DNA of 6,531 bases from Nitrospirae bacterium RBG_19FT_COMBO_42_15. Lineage in GTDB: Bacteria; Nitrospirota; CAKKRA01; 9FT-COMBO-42-15. The stretch lies in the NCBI GenBank assembly GCA_001803815.1, contig MHEL01000130.1, forward strand, positions 4,020-10,550, given 5' to 3'. The notes below the pieces were generated by a model. It did not search any database. It had not been told where the DNA came from and worked only from the letters and a program-made list of their open reading frames with translations. This document shows positions 1-5,860 of this stretch, piece after piece; positions within the stretch are counted from its first letter, which is position 1, and the number at the start of each line of letters is the position of its first letter. Both the position numbers and the translations under genes were made by a program.

Positions 1-1370
1 ACAGCCTTACAAATCTTTCCACACTATCAATAATAGGCGATGAGCTTGTTGATATCCACGGCCAGCATGAGCATCAGTCTCTTTTGAAAACAGATAAGCA
101 TATCGATATGCTGGATGCCTTTGGCAGCGCTGGAAGCAGCGCGCTTTATGAGCTAAGAAAAGACGTTGAGGGGCATTATAATAAGTTGAAGGCATTAAAG
201 GAAAGGCTGTCTGAATTAGAAAACAGGGAAAAGGACAGGGTGAAGGAGGAGGAATTTTTACGGTACCAGATAAGGGAAATTGAAGATTCAGCATTAAAAC
301 CAAGAGAGGATGAGGAGCTTTTATCCAAGAAGTCAGTTGGAGCAAATGCCGAAAAACTTGCCTCTTTTTCAAACAATGCATACGAAGGGCTTTATGAAAG
401 CGATGCAGCAGCAATGAAAGAATTATCAAAGATATTAAACGCAGTTAAAGAAATAAGCAAACTTGACAACAGGGCAGAGGCGGCTGCCAAACTTTGCGAG
501 ACAGCAATTTTTCAGCTTGAAGAGGTTGCTGATTTTTTAAGGGGCTACAGTGAGAAGATAGAGTTTGACGCTGACGAGTTTGCAAGGATAGATGACAGGC
601 TTGACCTGATAAATCGTTTAAAAAAGAAATATGGCAGCACGATAGAGGATATACTCCTGAGTCTTGAAGAGGCAAAGAAAAGGCTTCAGGCAATGGAGAA
701 ATTGGATGAGGATATTGAGCATATAGGGGCAGAGATTGATAAAGCAAAAGATGATGTTACTGCATTGGCAATGGAGCTTTCGAAAAAGAGGGAAAAGGTA
801 GCGAGAGATATTGAAAAAAAAATAGAGGCAGAGCTTTCTGATTTAAATATGAAAAAGACCCGATTTGCTGTTAAGATGTGGAAGGAGAGCGGCTCTGATA
901 CAGCAGACGGTTTTAGCCTTACATCAAAAGGAATTGATAGAATAGAGTTTCTTATAGCGCCGAATATTGGCGAAGAACCAAAACCCTTGGCGAAGATTGC
1001 TTCAGGCGGCGAGTTGTCACGCATAATGCTGTCATTAAAGGCAATACTTGCAGATGCTGATAGTGTGCCGACACTGGTATTTGACGAGGTTGATGCAGGA
1101 ATAGGCGGAGCCGTTGCAGAGACAGTGGGCGAGAGATTAAAGAGTATAGCCAAAGGTCATCAGGTTTTTTGCATTACACACCTGCCGCAGATAGCTGGAT
1201 ATGCGGACAATCACTATTTTGTGGAGAAGAAGGTGGAAGGCAGCAGAACAATAACAAAGGTTGTAAAGCTTAACGAAGATGGCCGTGTTAAAGAGCTTGC
1301 AAGGATGCTTGGCGGCAAGAAGATAACAGAGACAACATTGAAACATGCAGAGGAGATGCTGAAGCAGTAA
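1..1370 (+). CDS. recN: DNA repair ATPase RecN, C-terminal part (5' end outside window)
   Basis: RecN is an SMC-like cytoplasmic ATPase that acts early in double-strand-break repair by recombination. The reading frame is open from base 3 and gives about 455 residues, against roughly 550-560 for the family, so about 100 N-terminal residues with the Walker A site lie upstream. Visible in order: the family motif DIHGQHEHQSLL (bases about 48-83); a long charged helical region to about base 870, with heptad-like Lys/Glu/Leu content expected for the coiled-coil arms; the ABC signature SGGELSR (1002-1022); Walker B with FDEVDAGIGG (1080-1109); and the H-loop segment THLPQIAGYAD (from 1176). The stop is TAA at 1368-1370. 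A TTG at 84 could be taken as a start, but strongly conserved RecN sequence continues upstream of it, so it is internal. All C-terminal ATPase motifs are intact. No LexA box can be judged because the promoter is outside the window. Confidence 0.97.
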   Translation, partial: SLTNLSTLSIIGDELVDIHGQHEHQSLLKTDKHIDMLDAFGSAGSSALYELRKDVEGHYNKLKALKERLSELENREKDRVKEEEFLRYQIREIEDSALKPREDEELLSKKSVGANAEKLASFSNNAYEGLYESDAAAMKELSKILNAVKEISKLDNRAEAAAKLCETAIFQLEEVADFLRGYSEKIEFDADEFARIDDRLDLINRLKKKYGSTIEDILLSLEEAKKRLQAMEKLDEDIEHIGAEIDKAKDDVTALAMELSKKREKVARDIEKKIEAELSDLNMKKTRFAVKMWKESGSDTADGFSLTSKGIDRIEFLIAPNIGEEPKPLAKIASGGELSRIMLSLKAILADADSVPTLVFDEVDAGIGGAVAETVGERLKSIAKGHQVFCITHLPQIAGYADNHYFVEKKVEGSRTITKVVKLNEDGRVKELARMLGGKKITETTLKHAEEMLKQ

Positions 1371-1377
1371 TATATAT

Positions 1378-1456
1378 CCCTCACCCTAACCCTCTCCCAC
1401 AAGGGGAGAGGGAATCCATTTGTTCCCCCTCCCTTGACGGGAGTGGATGAGGGTGA
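1378..1456. repeat. Palindromic intergenic repeat with two internal hairpins
   Basis: This G/C-tract element of about 79 nt lies between recN and the ferredoxin-type gene. Its outer arms are inverted: TCACCCT (1381-1387) pairs with AGGGTGA (1450-1456). Inside are two hairpins: CCCTCTCCC (1390-1398) with GGGAGAGGG (1404-1412) around a 5-nt loop, and CTCCC (1429-1433) with GGGAG (1439-1443) around a 5-nt loop. This nested dyad resembles dispersed REP/MITE-like palindromes with CCCTCACCC and GGGAGAGGG arms that I recall from intergenic regions of many environmental bacteria; that recognition is from memory. It ends six bases before the AGAGG ribosome-binding site of the next gene, so it forms nearly the whole leader. 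It may also act as the recN transcript end, although no T-run follows either hairpin. Confidence 0.75.
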
Positions 1457-1471
1457 AAAAAAGAGGCGATG

Positions 1472-1696
1472 ATGAGTTATATAATCGTAAACAAGGAGTG
1501 GTGCAAGGGATGCGAGCTATGTGTTGTTGCATGTCCCAAAAAAATAATTGCGCTTGAAGAGGGGTTTAACAGCCAGGGATATCACCCTGCAAAACTGATT
1601 GATGCAGACAAATGCACAGGCTGCGCAATGTGCGCTGAGATGTGCCCAGACATGGCAATTGAGGTGTATAAAGAGGAAAAGGTTAAGAGCAAATGA
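1472..1696 (+). CDS. Two-[4Fe-4S] ferredoxin-type subunit of a 2-oxoacid:ferredoxin oxidoreductase (delta-like)
   Basis: This small electron-transfer protein of 74 residues probably passes electrons from the 2-oxoacid oxidoreductase to soluble ferredoxin. It carries two bacterial-type cluster motifs, CKGCELCVVACP (Cys 11, 14, 17, 21) and CTGCAMCAEMCP (Cys 48, 51, 54, 58). Both are C-x2-C-x2-C-x3-C-P, so all eight cysteines for two [4Fe-4S] clusters are present. There is no signal peptide or membrane segment. Two ATGs stand in tandem at 1469 and 1472. The AGAGG at 1462-1466 is only 2 nt from the first but 5 nt from the second, so 1472 is preferred. The stop overlaps the start of the alpha-subunit gene by 4 nt (ATGA), indicating translational coupling. 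The gene order ferredoxin-then-alpha is typical of VorB/KorA-type enzymes. A stand-alone ferredoxin is less likely given this context. Confidence 0.9.
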   Translation: MSYIIVNKEWCKGCELCVVACPKKIIALEEGFNSQGYHPAKLIDADKCTGCAMCAEMCPDMAIEVYKEEKVKSK

Positions 1697-2781
1697 ATAA
1701 TGAGACAGCGAATGAGAATAAAAGACTTTTAATGAAGGGCAATGAGGCGCTTGCAGAGGCTGCTATCAGGGCAGGCTGCAAATGCTATTTTGGCTATCCC
1801 ATTACGCCGCAGAATGAGATACCAGAGTATATGTCTCGCAGGATGCCAGAGGTTGGCGGCGTCTTTGTTCAGGCAGAAAGCGAGATAGCTGCAATCAATA
1901 TGGTCTTTGGCGCATCTGCAATGGGTGCAAGGGCAATGACATCATCTTCCAGCCCCGGCATCAGCTTAAAGCAGGAGGGGATATCATACCTTGCAGGCGC
2001 GGAGCTTCCTGCTGTAATAGTAAATATCCAGCGAGGCGGGCCCGGACTGGGAAATATCTCTGCATCGCAGGCAGATTATTTTCAGGCAGTAAAGGGCGGA
2101 GGCCATGGCGATTACAGGTTATTGGTATATGCGCCTGCGTCTGTTCAGGAGATGGTGGATTTGACAATTAAAGGCTTTGATATGGCGGATAAATACAGAA
2201 ATCCTGTAATGATACTTGCGGACGGCGTACTCGGCCAGATGATGGAGCCGCTTGAGTTCAAGGAGATAGAAAAGACAGACCTTCCTGCAAAGACATGGGC
2301 ATTGACAGGCGCAAAGGGGAGGGAGCCAAATCTTATAAGGTCGCTTTATCTGAAAAATGAGGGCGAGCTTGAGCAAAGGAATTATGTCCTCAAAAAGAAA
2401 TATGATGCCATGAAAGAAAATGAGGTTATGTATGAAACCCTTTTTATTGATGATGCTGATATTATCCTTATTGCCTATGGCACATCTGCAAGGGTTTCTA
2501 AGGCTGCAATGAATCTTTTGAGAAAAGAAGGCATGAAAATAGGCATGATAAGGCCCATTACGCTCTTTCCATTCCCTGAAGAGATTATCTATAAAACAGC
2601 AGATAGGGTGAAAAAATTTCTTGTTGTTGAGATGAGCCTCGGCCAGATGGTGGAGGATGTTAAACTTTCCGTTAACGGAAAGGCAGAGGTCGGGTTCTAC
2701 GGCAGAACAGGCGGCGGCATTGTAAATGTGGAAGAGGTCTGTGAGAATGTAAAAAAAATGCTTAAAGGGGTGGGGCCCTGA
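1693..2781 (+). CDS. vorB: 2-oxoacid:ferredoxin oxidoreductase alpha subunit, VorB/KorA type
   Basis: The protein is the alpha subunit (362 aa, normal family length) of an enzyme that oxidatively decarboxylates 2-oxoacids to acyl-CoA with reduction of ferredoxin. The family is usually annotated as 3-methyl-2-oxobutanoate (2-ketoisovalerate) or 2-oxoglutarate oxidoreductase, and the true substrate cannot be read from sequence. Visible: pyrimidine-binding domain I with GYPITPQNEIP (residues 34-44), the acidic QAESE (60-64), TSSSSPG (83-89), RGGPG (114-118) and KGGGHGDY (134-141). Domain II starts near residue 250 with IAYGTSARV and includes RPITLFPFP near 287. The C-terminal FYGRTGGG is also family-typical. 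The start at 1693 overlaps the preceding stop; family similarity begins a few residues in, and an ATG at 1732 is a less likely alternative. The protein looks intact, yet no beta (TPP-binding) or gamma subunit gene follows before the convergent gene. Without beta it cannot be catalytic, so those subunits must be encoded elsewhere if it works. Confidence 0.93.
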   Translation: MNNETANENKRLLMKGNEALAEAAIRAGCKCYFGYPITPQNEIPEYMSRRMPEVGGVFVQAESEIAAINMVFGASAMGARAMTSSSSPGISLKQEGISYLAGAELPAVIVNIQRGGPGLGNISASQADYFQAVKGGGHGDYRLLVYAPASVQEMVDLTIKGFDMADKYRNPVMILADGVLGQMMEPLEFKEIEKTDLPAKTWALTGAKGREPNLIRSLYLKNEGELEQRNYVLKKKYDAMKENEVMYETLFIDDADIILIAYGTSARVSKAAMNLLRKEGMKIGMIRPITLFPFPEEIIYKTADRVKKFLVVEMSLGQMVEDVKLSVNGKAEVGFYGRTGGGIVNVEEVCENVKKMLKGVGP

Positions 2782-2814
2782 GGGAGATTAAGGGGGATTA
2801 TTCATCAGGGCCCC
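2772..2814. terminator. Inverted repeat across the vorB stop codon; possible bidirectional terminator
   Basis: A perfect 10-bp inverted repeat, GGGGCCCTGA (2772-2781) and TCAGGGCCCC (2805-2814), flanks a 23-nt loop. The left arm contains the vorB TGA stop. The position between convergent vorB and the HD-GYP regulator suits a shared terminator. The loop is long, however, and only TTT (plus strand) or a short CCCCTTT (minus strand) follows the stem, so it is not a classic intrinsic terminator. The dyad is seen directly; its function is inferred. Confidence 0.45.
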
Positions 2815-2837
2815 TTTGGTGAGGAGCTTTGTAAAAT

Positions 2838-3989
2838 TTAGCCTACTGCAAATTTAGGCTCGCCTGCGATCAGCGATTTATTCGGAATTATATTATTCTT
2901 ATTCTCTAAGATTTCAATAAATATCTTTACCATTTCAGGGTCAAACTGGACGCCCGCATTCTTACTGAATTCATCTTTGATATCTTTTAAAGACATCGCC
3001 TTTCTATACGGCCTGTCTGATGACATTGCATCATAGGCATCTGCAATTGCAACTATTCTTGCGCAATACGGTATCTCTTCGCCAATGAGGCCGTCAGGAT
3101 AACCGTTTCCATCATACCATTCATGATGGTGCCTGATAACAGACATTATCAGAGGAGAAATCTGCAATGGTTCTACTATTAGTGCGCCGATTTCAGGATG
3201 CTTTTTTACTATTGAAAGTTCTATTTCAGTTAGGTTGCCTTCTTTGAATATAAAGGTATTTGAGATGCCGATCTTGCCTATGTCATGGAGTAATGTTGCA
3301 ACCTGCAGGTCTGCAATGTCTTTTTTTGGCATAGAGAGTTTTTGTGCAATAAGATTTGTGTAATAATTTACCCTTCCTGAGTGGTCATAGCTGTACGGGT
3401 CTCTGTTTTCTAATGTATTTGCCAGCAGCCTTGCAAATTCAAGATAATTAATCTGATTTTTATTAGCGCTGTTTTTTTCTGCTATCTTGTTGAATACCAG
3501 CCTTGCAGCATCAATGAATCCGCTGTTATCTGAAAACTTATCCCTTATTTCAGCAACCTCTGTTTCCAGTCCCACTAATTTGCCAATCTCTTTTAAAAAT
3601 ACCTTTAATTGGCTGTAAAGCTTTTTCCGCTCCATTGATTTATTAATTGTTGAAAGTATCTCTGCTACATTAAAAGGCTTCTGTATGTAATCAAATGCGC
3701 CATATCTGATGCCTTCTATAGCGCTCTTAAGGCTTGCATATCCTGTCACAATTATAACTTCAATATCGGAGTTGAACTTCTTTATTTCTCTCAATACATC
3801 GATGCCCTGAGGCCCCTGCATCTTTAAGTCCATTGTGACTAAATCAACTGGAGAAGACTTTATAATTTCCAATGCCTTCTGACCGTTGTCTGCCGTAAGA
3901 ATATTATAAAGGGGCTTCAGGATCATCCTTAGAGACTCCCTTGGTCCGAATTCATCATCAACAATTAATATATTTCCTTCTTTTTCCAT
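2838..3989 (-). CDS. Response regulator with HD-GYP domain (predicted cyclic di-GMP phosphodiesterase)
   Basis: This two-domain cytoplasmic response regulator has 383 aa. The N-terminal REC domain (about 5-120) has the acidic pair Asp11-Asp12, phosphoacceptor Asp54, Thr82 and Lys104. The usual Met-Pro after the phosphoacceptor is Met57-Gln58 here. A linker with helical character (about 110-180) leads to an HD-GYP domain (about 182-365). Its motifs are DHSGRV (202-207), LLHDIGKIGI (233-242, HD at 235-236), HPEIG (264-268), HHHE (287-290) and DGNGYPDGL (293-301, GYP at 296-298), followed by IADAYDAMSSDRPYR. All expected metal-ligand residues are present, so it is predicted to hydrolyse c-di-GMP, as RpfG-type proteins do. 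The stop is TAA. The ATG at 3989 is the only sensible start but has no clear Shine-Dalgarno. A sigma-54 promoter match lies about 67-82 nt upstream of the ATG, and the NtrC-type activator gene is next upstream on the same strand. No partner kinase is present. Confidence 0.95.
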   Translation of the reverse strand: MEKEGNILIVDDEFGPRESLRMILKPLYNILTADNGQKALEIIKSSPVDLVTMDLKMQGPQGIDVLREIKKFNSDIEVIIVTGYASLKSAIEGIRYGAFDYIQKPFNVAEILSTINKSMERKKLYSQLKVFLKEIGKLVGLETEVAEIRDKFSDNSGFIDAARLVFNKIAEKNSANKNQINYLEFARLLANTLENRDPYSYDHSGRVNYYTNLIAQKLSMPKKDIADLQVATLLHDIGKIGISNTFIFKEGNLTEIELSIVKKHPEIGALIVEPLQISPLIMSVIRHHHEWYDGNGYPDGLIGEEIPYCARIVAIADAYDAMSSDRPYRKAMSLKDIKDEFSKNAGVQFDPEMVKIFIEILENKNNIIPNKSLIAGEPKFAVG

Positions 3990-4055
3990 AATTTATTATT
4001 GATTATTCTTAATTAAATAAAGAGGTTAAAATCTAATCAGCTTTATGCTTTAAAA

Positions 4056-4071
4056 TGCAAGATATATACCA
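4056..4071 (-). promoter_or_regulatory. Candidate sigma-54 (-24/-12) promoter of the HD-GYP regulator gene
   Basis: On the minus strand this site reads TGGTATATATCTTGCA, preceded by C. Compared with the consensus YTGGCACG-N4-TTGCW, it keeps the C-TGG, the A, and a full TTGCA. The essential GG (4070-4069) and GC (4058-4057) are separated by exactly 10 nt. The predicted start is near 4045, giving a leader of about 56 nt before the ATG at 3989. The adjacent gene encodes a sigma-54-dependent activator, which raises the prior. A sigma-70 reading (TTGCAT, 18 nt, TTAGAT) is a poorer alternative. Confidence 0.6.
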
Positions 4072-4111
4072 GATATAGTGCATTTAGATAACTAATTGGA
4101 AAATAACGAGA

Positions 4112-4130
4112 ATCTGACTTGATATCAGAT
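4112..4130. promoter_or_regulatory. Dyad, possible activator binding site (proximal)
   Basis: ATCTGA (4112-4117) and TCAGAT (4125-4130) form a 6-bp inverted repeat with a 7-nt spacer. It lies some 40-60 nt upstream of the candidate -24 element of the HD-GYP gene. The dyad is seen directly; assignment as an enhancer site for the neighbouring NtrC-family activator is a guess, since AT-rich DNA yields short dyads by chance. Confidence 0.25.
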
Positions 4131-4236
4131 GTGTGACAAGGGTAGAATGATACTAAAACGTTCTTTTTTGTGCTACATTTTCGTCATAATTTTGTAACTT
4201 ATTGATAAATTAAAATAATAAGCTGATTGAATTGGC

Positions 4237-4250
4237 GTACATTTTTGTAC
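4237..4250. promoter_or_regulatory. Dyad, possible activator binding site (distal)
   Basis: GTACA (4237-4241) and TGTAC (4246-4250) form a perfect 5-bp inverted repeat around TTTT, about 190-205 nt upstream of the predicted sigma-54 start of the HD-GYP gene. That is a usual distance for an enhancer-binding site. It is unlike the proximal dyad in sequence, so at most one is likely to be the activator's site. The remaining DNA between 3990 and 4272 shows no gene or RNA that I can support. Confidence 0.25.
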
Positions 4251-4272
4251 TGGAAGCGAATGATTTGTGTCT

Positions 4273-4298
4273 ACCCTGAACCGTTGCTGGTTCAGGGT
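4273..4298 (-). terminator. Hairpin directly after the sigma-54 activator gene
   Basis: A perfect 10-bp inverted repeat, ACCCTGAACC (4273-4282) and GGTTCAGGGT (4289-4298), encloses a 6-nt loop. On the minus strand it begins at the base right after the TAG stop of the activator gene. Stem and loop sizes fit a terminator, but the minus-strand sequence after it (AGACACAAATC) has no T-tract. It may therefore be a weak terminator, a transcript-end stabiliser or a partial block to read-through into the HD-GYP gene. Confidence 0.6.
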
Positions 4299-5675
4299 CT
4301 ATTCTTTCTTCTCTCTTTCCGTTAGTATGTTAAGGTTGTCCATCTTATATTTTAGTATCCTTCTGCTTATGCCGAGGAGGTTTGCAGCCTGAGTCTGGAC
4401 ATAATTTGTTTTTTCAAGGGCAGTGAGGATTATCTCTTTTTCAAAACTTGATATCGCCTCTTCTAAAGAGAGCCTTCCTGACAGGATGTCATCCTTCATT
4501 AAGCCTGCCTTTGTCTCATTTGTTATATTTTGTGGAAGATCTACAATCTTTATTATATTATCAGGCGTCAGTGTAATAACGCGCTCTATTACATTCTCAA
4601 GCTCCCTGATATTTCCTGGCCAGTGATAATTCAGCATTATATCCATTGCCTCTTGTGAGAATTTTCTTTTCCTGCCGTCAATTGATTTTTTATTTATAAA
4701 GTAGTCAATGAGAAGAGGTATGTCATCTTTTCTTTCCCGTAATGGAGGCAGATATATAGGAATTACATTTATTCTGTAAAAGAGGTCTTCCCTGAACCTC
4801 CCTTCCCTTGTTGCCTTTTCAAGGTCTTTGTTTGTTGCAGCAATAAGTCTGACATCAACCTTTATAGTCTTTACGCCGCCGACCCGTAGAAATTCCCTCT
4901 CCTGCAATACCCTTAATATCTTTGCCTGTGTTGCAAGAGACAGGTCGCCGATTTCATCCAGAAAGAGCGTCCCTTCATTGGCAAGTTCAAATTGCCCTGC
5001 CCTTCTTGCAGAGGCGTCAGTAAAAGCGCCCTTTTCGTGTCCGAATAGCTCGCTCTCAATTAATGTGTCAGGAATTGCAGCGCAGTTTATTGCAATGAAA
5101 GGTTTATTATTTCTTGAGCTGTGATAGTATATAGATTTTGCAATAAGCTCCTTGCCTGTGCCGCTCTCTCCTGTAATCAATACTGTTGTCTTGCTGTCAG
5201 CTATCTGTTTTATCTTTGCAAAGATATCCTGTATCGCCTTGCTATTTCCTACTATATTTTCAAAATCATATTTTCTGCTGATTTCTGAACGCAAAAATTT
5301 TATTTCATTTACCATGTCCTTTGCAGTAACAGCCTTGTTTACCTTTACCTTCAGCTCGTCTGCATTGAATGGCTTCTGGATATAATCATAAGCGCCCTTT
5401 CTCATTGCCTCTATTGCGGTGCTTAAGACAGTTACTGCTGTCACCATGATTACGACAGCAGAGCGGTCAATTTCTTTCAGCCTTTCAAGCACCTGAAGGC
5501 CGTCTGTATTCGGCATAATTATATCCAGAAGGACGAGATAAGGCTTTTCATCCTGATATATCTTAATTGCCTCTTCACCGCTTGCTGCATACAGAGGTTC
5601 GTAAGTATTGCTTAATATCAGTCCAATGGAATCCCTTACATTTTTCTCATCATCTACTATTAGTATCTTCTTCAT
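4299..5675 (-). CDS. NtrC-family sigma-54-dependent response regulator (REC-AAA+-Fis HTH)
   Basis: The protein (458 aa) is a DNA-binding activator that, once phosphorylated, should oligomerise and use ATP to open sigma-54 promoters. REC domain (1-120): Asp8-Asp9, phosphoacceptor Asp51, Thr79, Lys101. AAA+ domain (about 138-370): Walker A GESGTGKE (169-176), sigma-54 contact loop GAFTDA (216-221, instead of the usual GAFTGA), Walker B LFLDEIGD (237-244), the arginine-finger region FREDLFYR (294-301), and sensor 2 WPGNIREL (352-359). A Fis-type helix-turn-helix occupies about 425-446. The start at 5675 is chosen because AAGGAA sits 5 nt upstream. A longer in-frame start at 5726 would add 17 unrelated residues and lie upstream of the predicted -10 element. 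The domain layout is AtoC/ZraR-like, but the target genes are unknown. The nearest candidate target is the HD-GYP gene downstream, which has a -24/-12 match. No sensor kinase is encoded in the window. Confidence 0.95.
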   Translation of the reverse strand: MKKILIVDDEKNVRDSIGLILSNTYEPLYAASGEEAIKIYQDEKPYLVLLDIIMPNTDGLQVLERLKEIDRSAVVIMVTAVTVLSTAIEAMRKGAYDYIQKPFNADELKVKVNKAVTAKDMVNEIKFLRSEISRKYDFENIVGNSKAIQDIFAKIKQIADSKTTVLITGESGTGKELIAKSIYYHSSRNNKPFIAINCAAIPDTLIESELFGHEKGAFTDASARRAGQFELANEGTLFLDEIGDLSLATQAKILRVLQEREFLRVGGVKTIKVDVRLIAATNKDLEKATREGRFREDLFYRINVIPIYLPPLRERKDDIPLLIDYFINKKSIDGRKRKFSQEAMDIMLNYHWPGNIRELENVIERVITLTPDNIIKIVDLPQNITNETKAGLMKDDILSGRLSLEEAISSFEKEIILTALEKTNYVQTQAANLLGISRRILKYKMDNLNILTEREKKE

Positions 5676-5680
5676 TATTA

Positions 5681-5686
5681 TTCCTT
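5681..5686 (-). promoter_or_regulatory. Ribosome-binding site of the NtrC-family gene
   Basis: The minus strand reads AAGGAA, then TAATA, then ATG at 5675. This 5-nt spacing fixes the start of the activator with its N-terminus MKKILIVDDE, which matches where REC domains begin. Confidence 0.8.
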
Positions 5687-5714
5687 TATTATGATTATAT
5701 GCAAAAGTAAAAAA

Positions 5715-5743
5715 AGTATACCACAACTTTTGAAACTTGTCTA
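5715..5743 (-). promoter_or_regulatory. Sigma-70-type promoter of the NtrC-family gene
   Basis: On the minus strand TAGACA (5743-5738, 5/6 to the -35 consensus) is followed after exactly 17 nt by TATACT (5720-5715, 5/6 to the -10 consensus). TGG precedes the -10, giving an extended -10. The predicted start is near 5708, with a leader of about 33 nt. It faces away from the crotonase promoter; the two -35 hexamers are 17 nt apart. Confidence 0.7.
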
Positions 5744-5744
5744 A

Positions 5745-5810
5745 AATTTAAGGTTTATTCTTGCCAATTTAAGGTTTTCAGGCTATACTTGATTTAAAAT
5801 TGCCTTAAAT
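5745..5810. repeat. Three ATTTAAGG boxes, possible operator in the divergent promoter region
   Basis: The 12-mer AATTTAAGGTTT occurs twice in direct orientation, at 5745-5756 and 5766-5777, a 21-bp period or about two helical turns. The core ATTTAAGG recurs inverted as CCTTAAAT at 5803-5810. Copy 1 lies between the two divergent -35 elements, copy 2 in the spacer of the plus-strand promoter, and copy 3 just after its predicted start. This layout suits a repressor or dual regulator of the crotonase gene and perhaps of the activator gene. The binding protein is unknown. Confidence 0.5.
5761..5789 (+). promoter_or_regulatory. Sigma-70-type promoter of the enoyl-CoA hydratase gene
   Basis: TTGCCA (5761-5766) and TATACT (5784-5789) are separated by 17 nt; each hexamer matches consensus at 5 of 6 positions. 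The predicted start is near 5796, giving a leader of about 78 nt before the ATG at 5874. Confidence 0.7.
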
Positions 5811-5860
5811 CCAGTACTGAGCACCAAATCTTAGATAAAGCTATCAGTAAGTCCCTATCC

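Noticed and set aside
686..1153. Open frame on the minus strand opposite recN
   Set aside because: The opposite strand carries unbroken RecN motifs; the antisense frame is Ser/Phe-rich with no domain.
84..1370. TTG at 84 as the start of recN
   Set aside because: The same frame is open to the window edge and encodes the conserved RecN motif DIHGQHEH just upstream, so the gene simply begins outside the window.
2782..2837. Remnant of an oxidoreductase beta or gamma gene after vorB
   Set aside because: The 56 nt contain no family motif, no ribosome-binding site with start codon, and only short frames in all directions.
4166..4248. Three TTTTGT copies as repeat units in the HD-GYP upstream region
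   Set aside because: The spacing is irregular and the sequence is too simple for AT-rich DNA to be meaningful.
5676..5726. Longer N-terminus for the NtrC-family regulator, starting at 5726
   Set aside because: The 17 extra residues do not resemble a REC domain, the -10 element would lie inside the coding region, and a good ribosome-binding site serves the ATG at 5675.
5815..5849. Six-bp inverted repeat (TACTGA, TCAGTA) in the crotonase leader as a riboswitch or attenuator
   Set aside because: The stem is short with a 23-nt loop, there is no T-tract, and I recognise no aptamer consensus.
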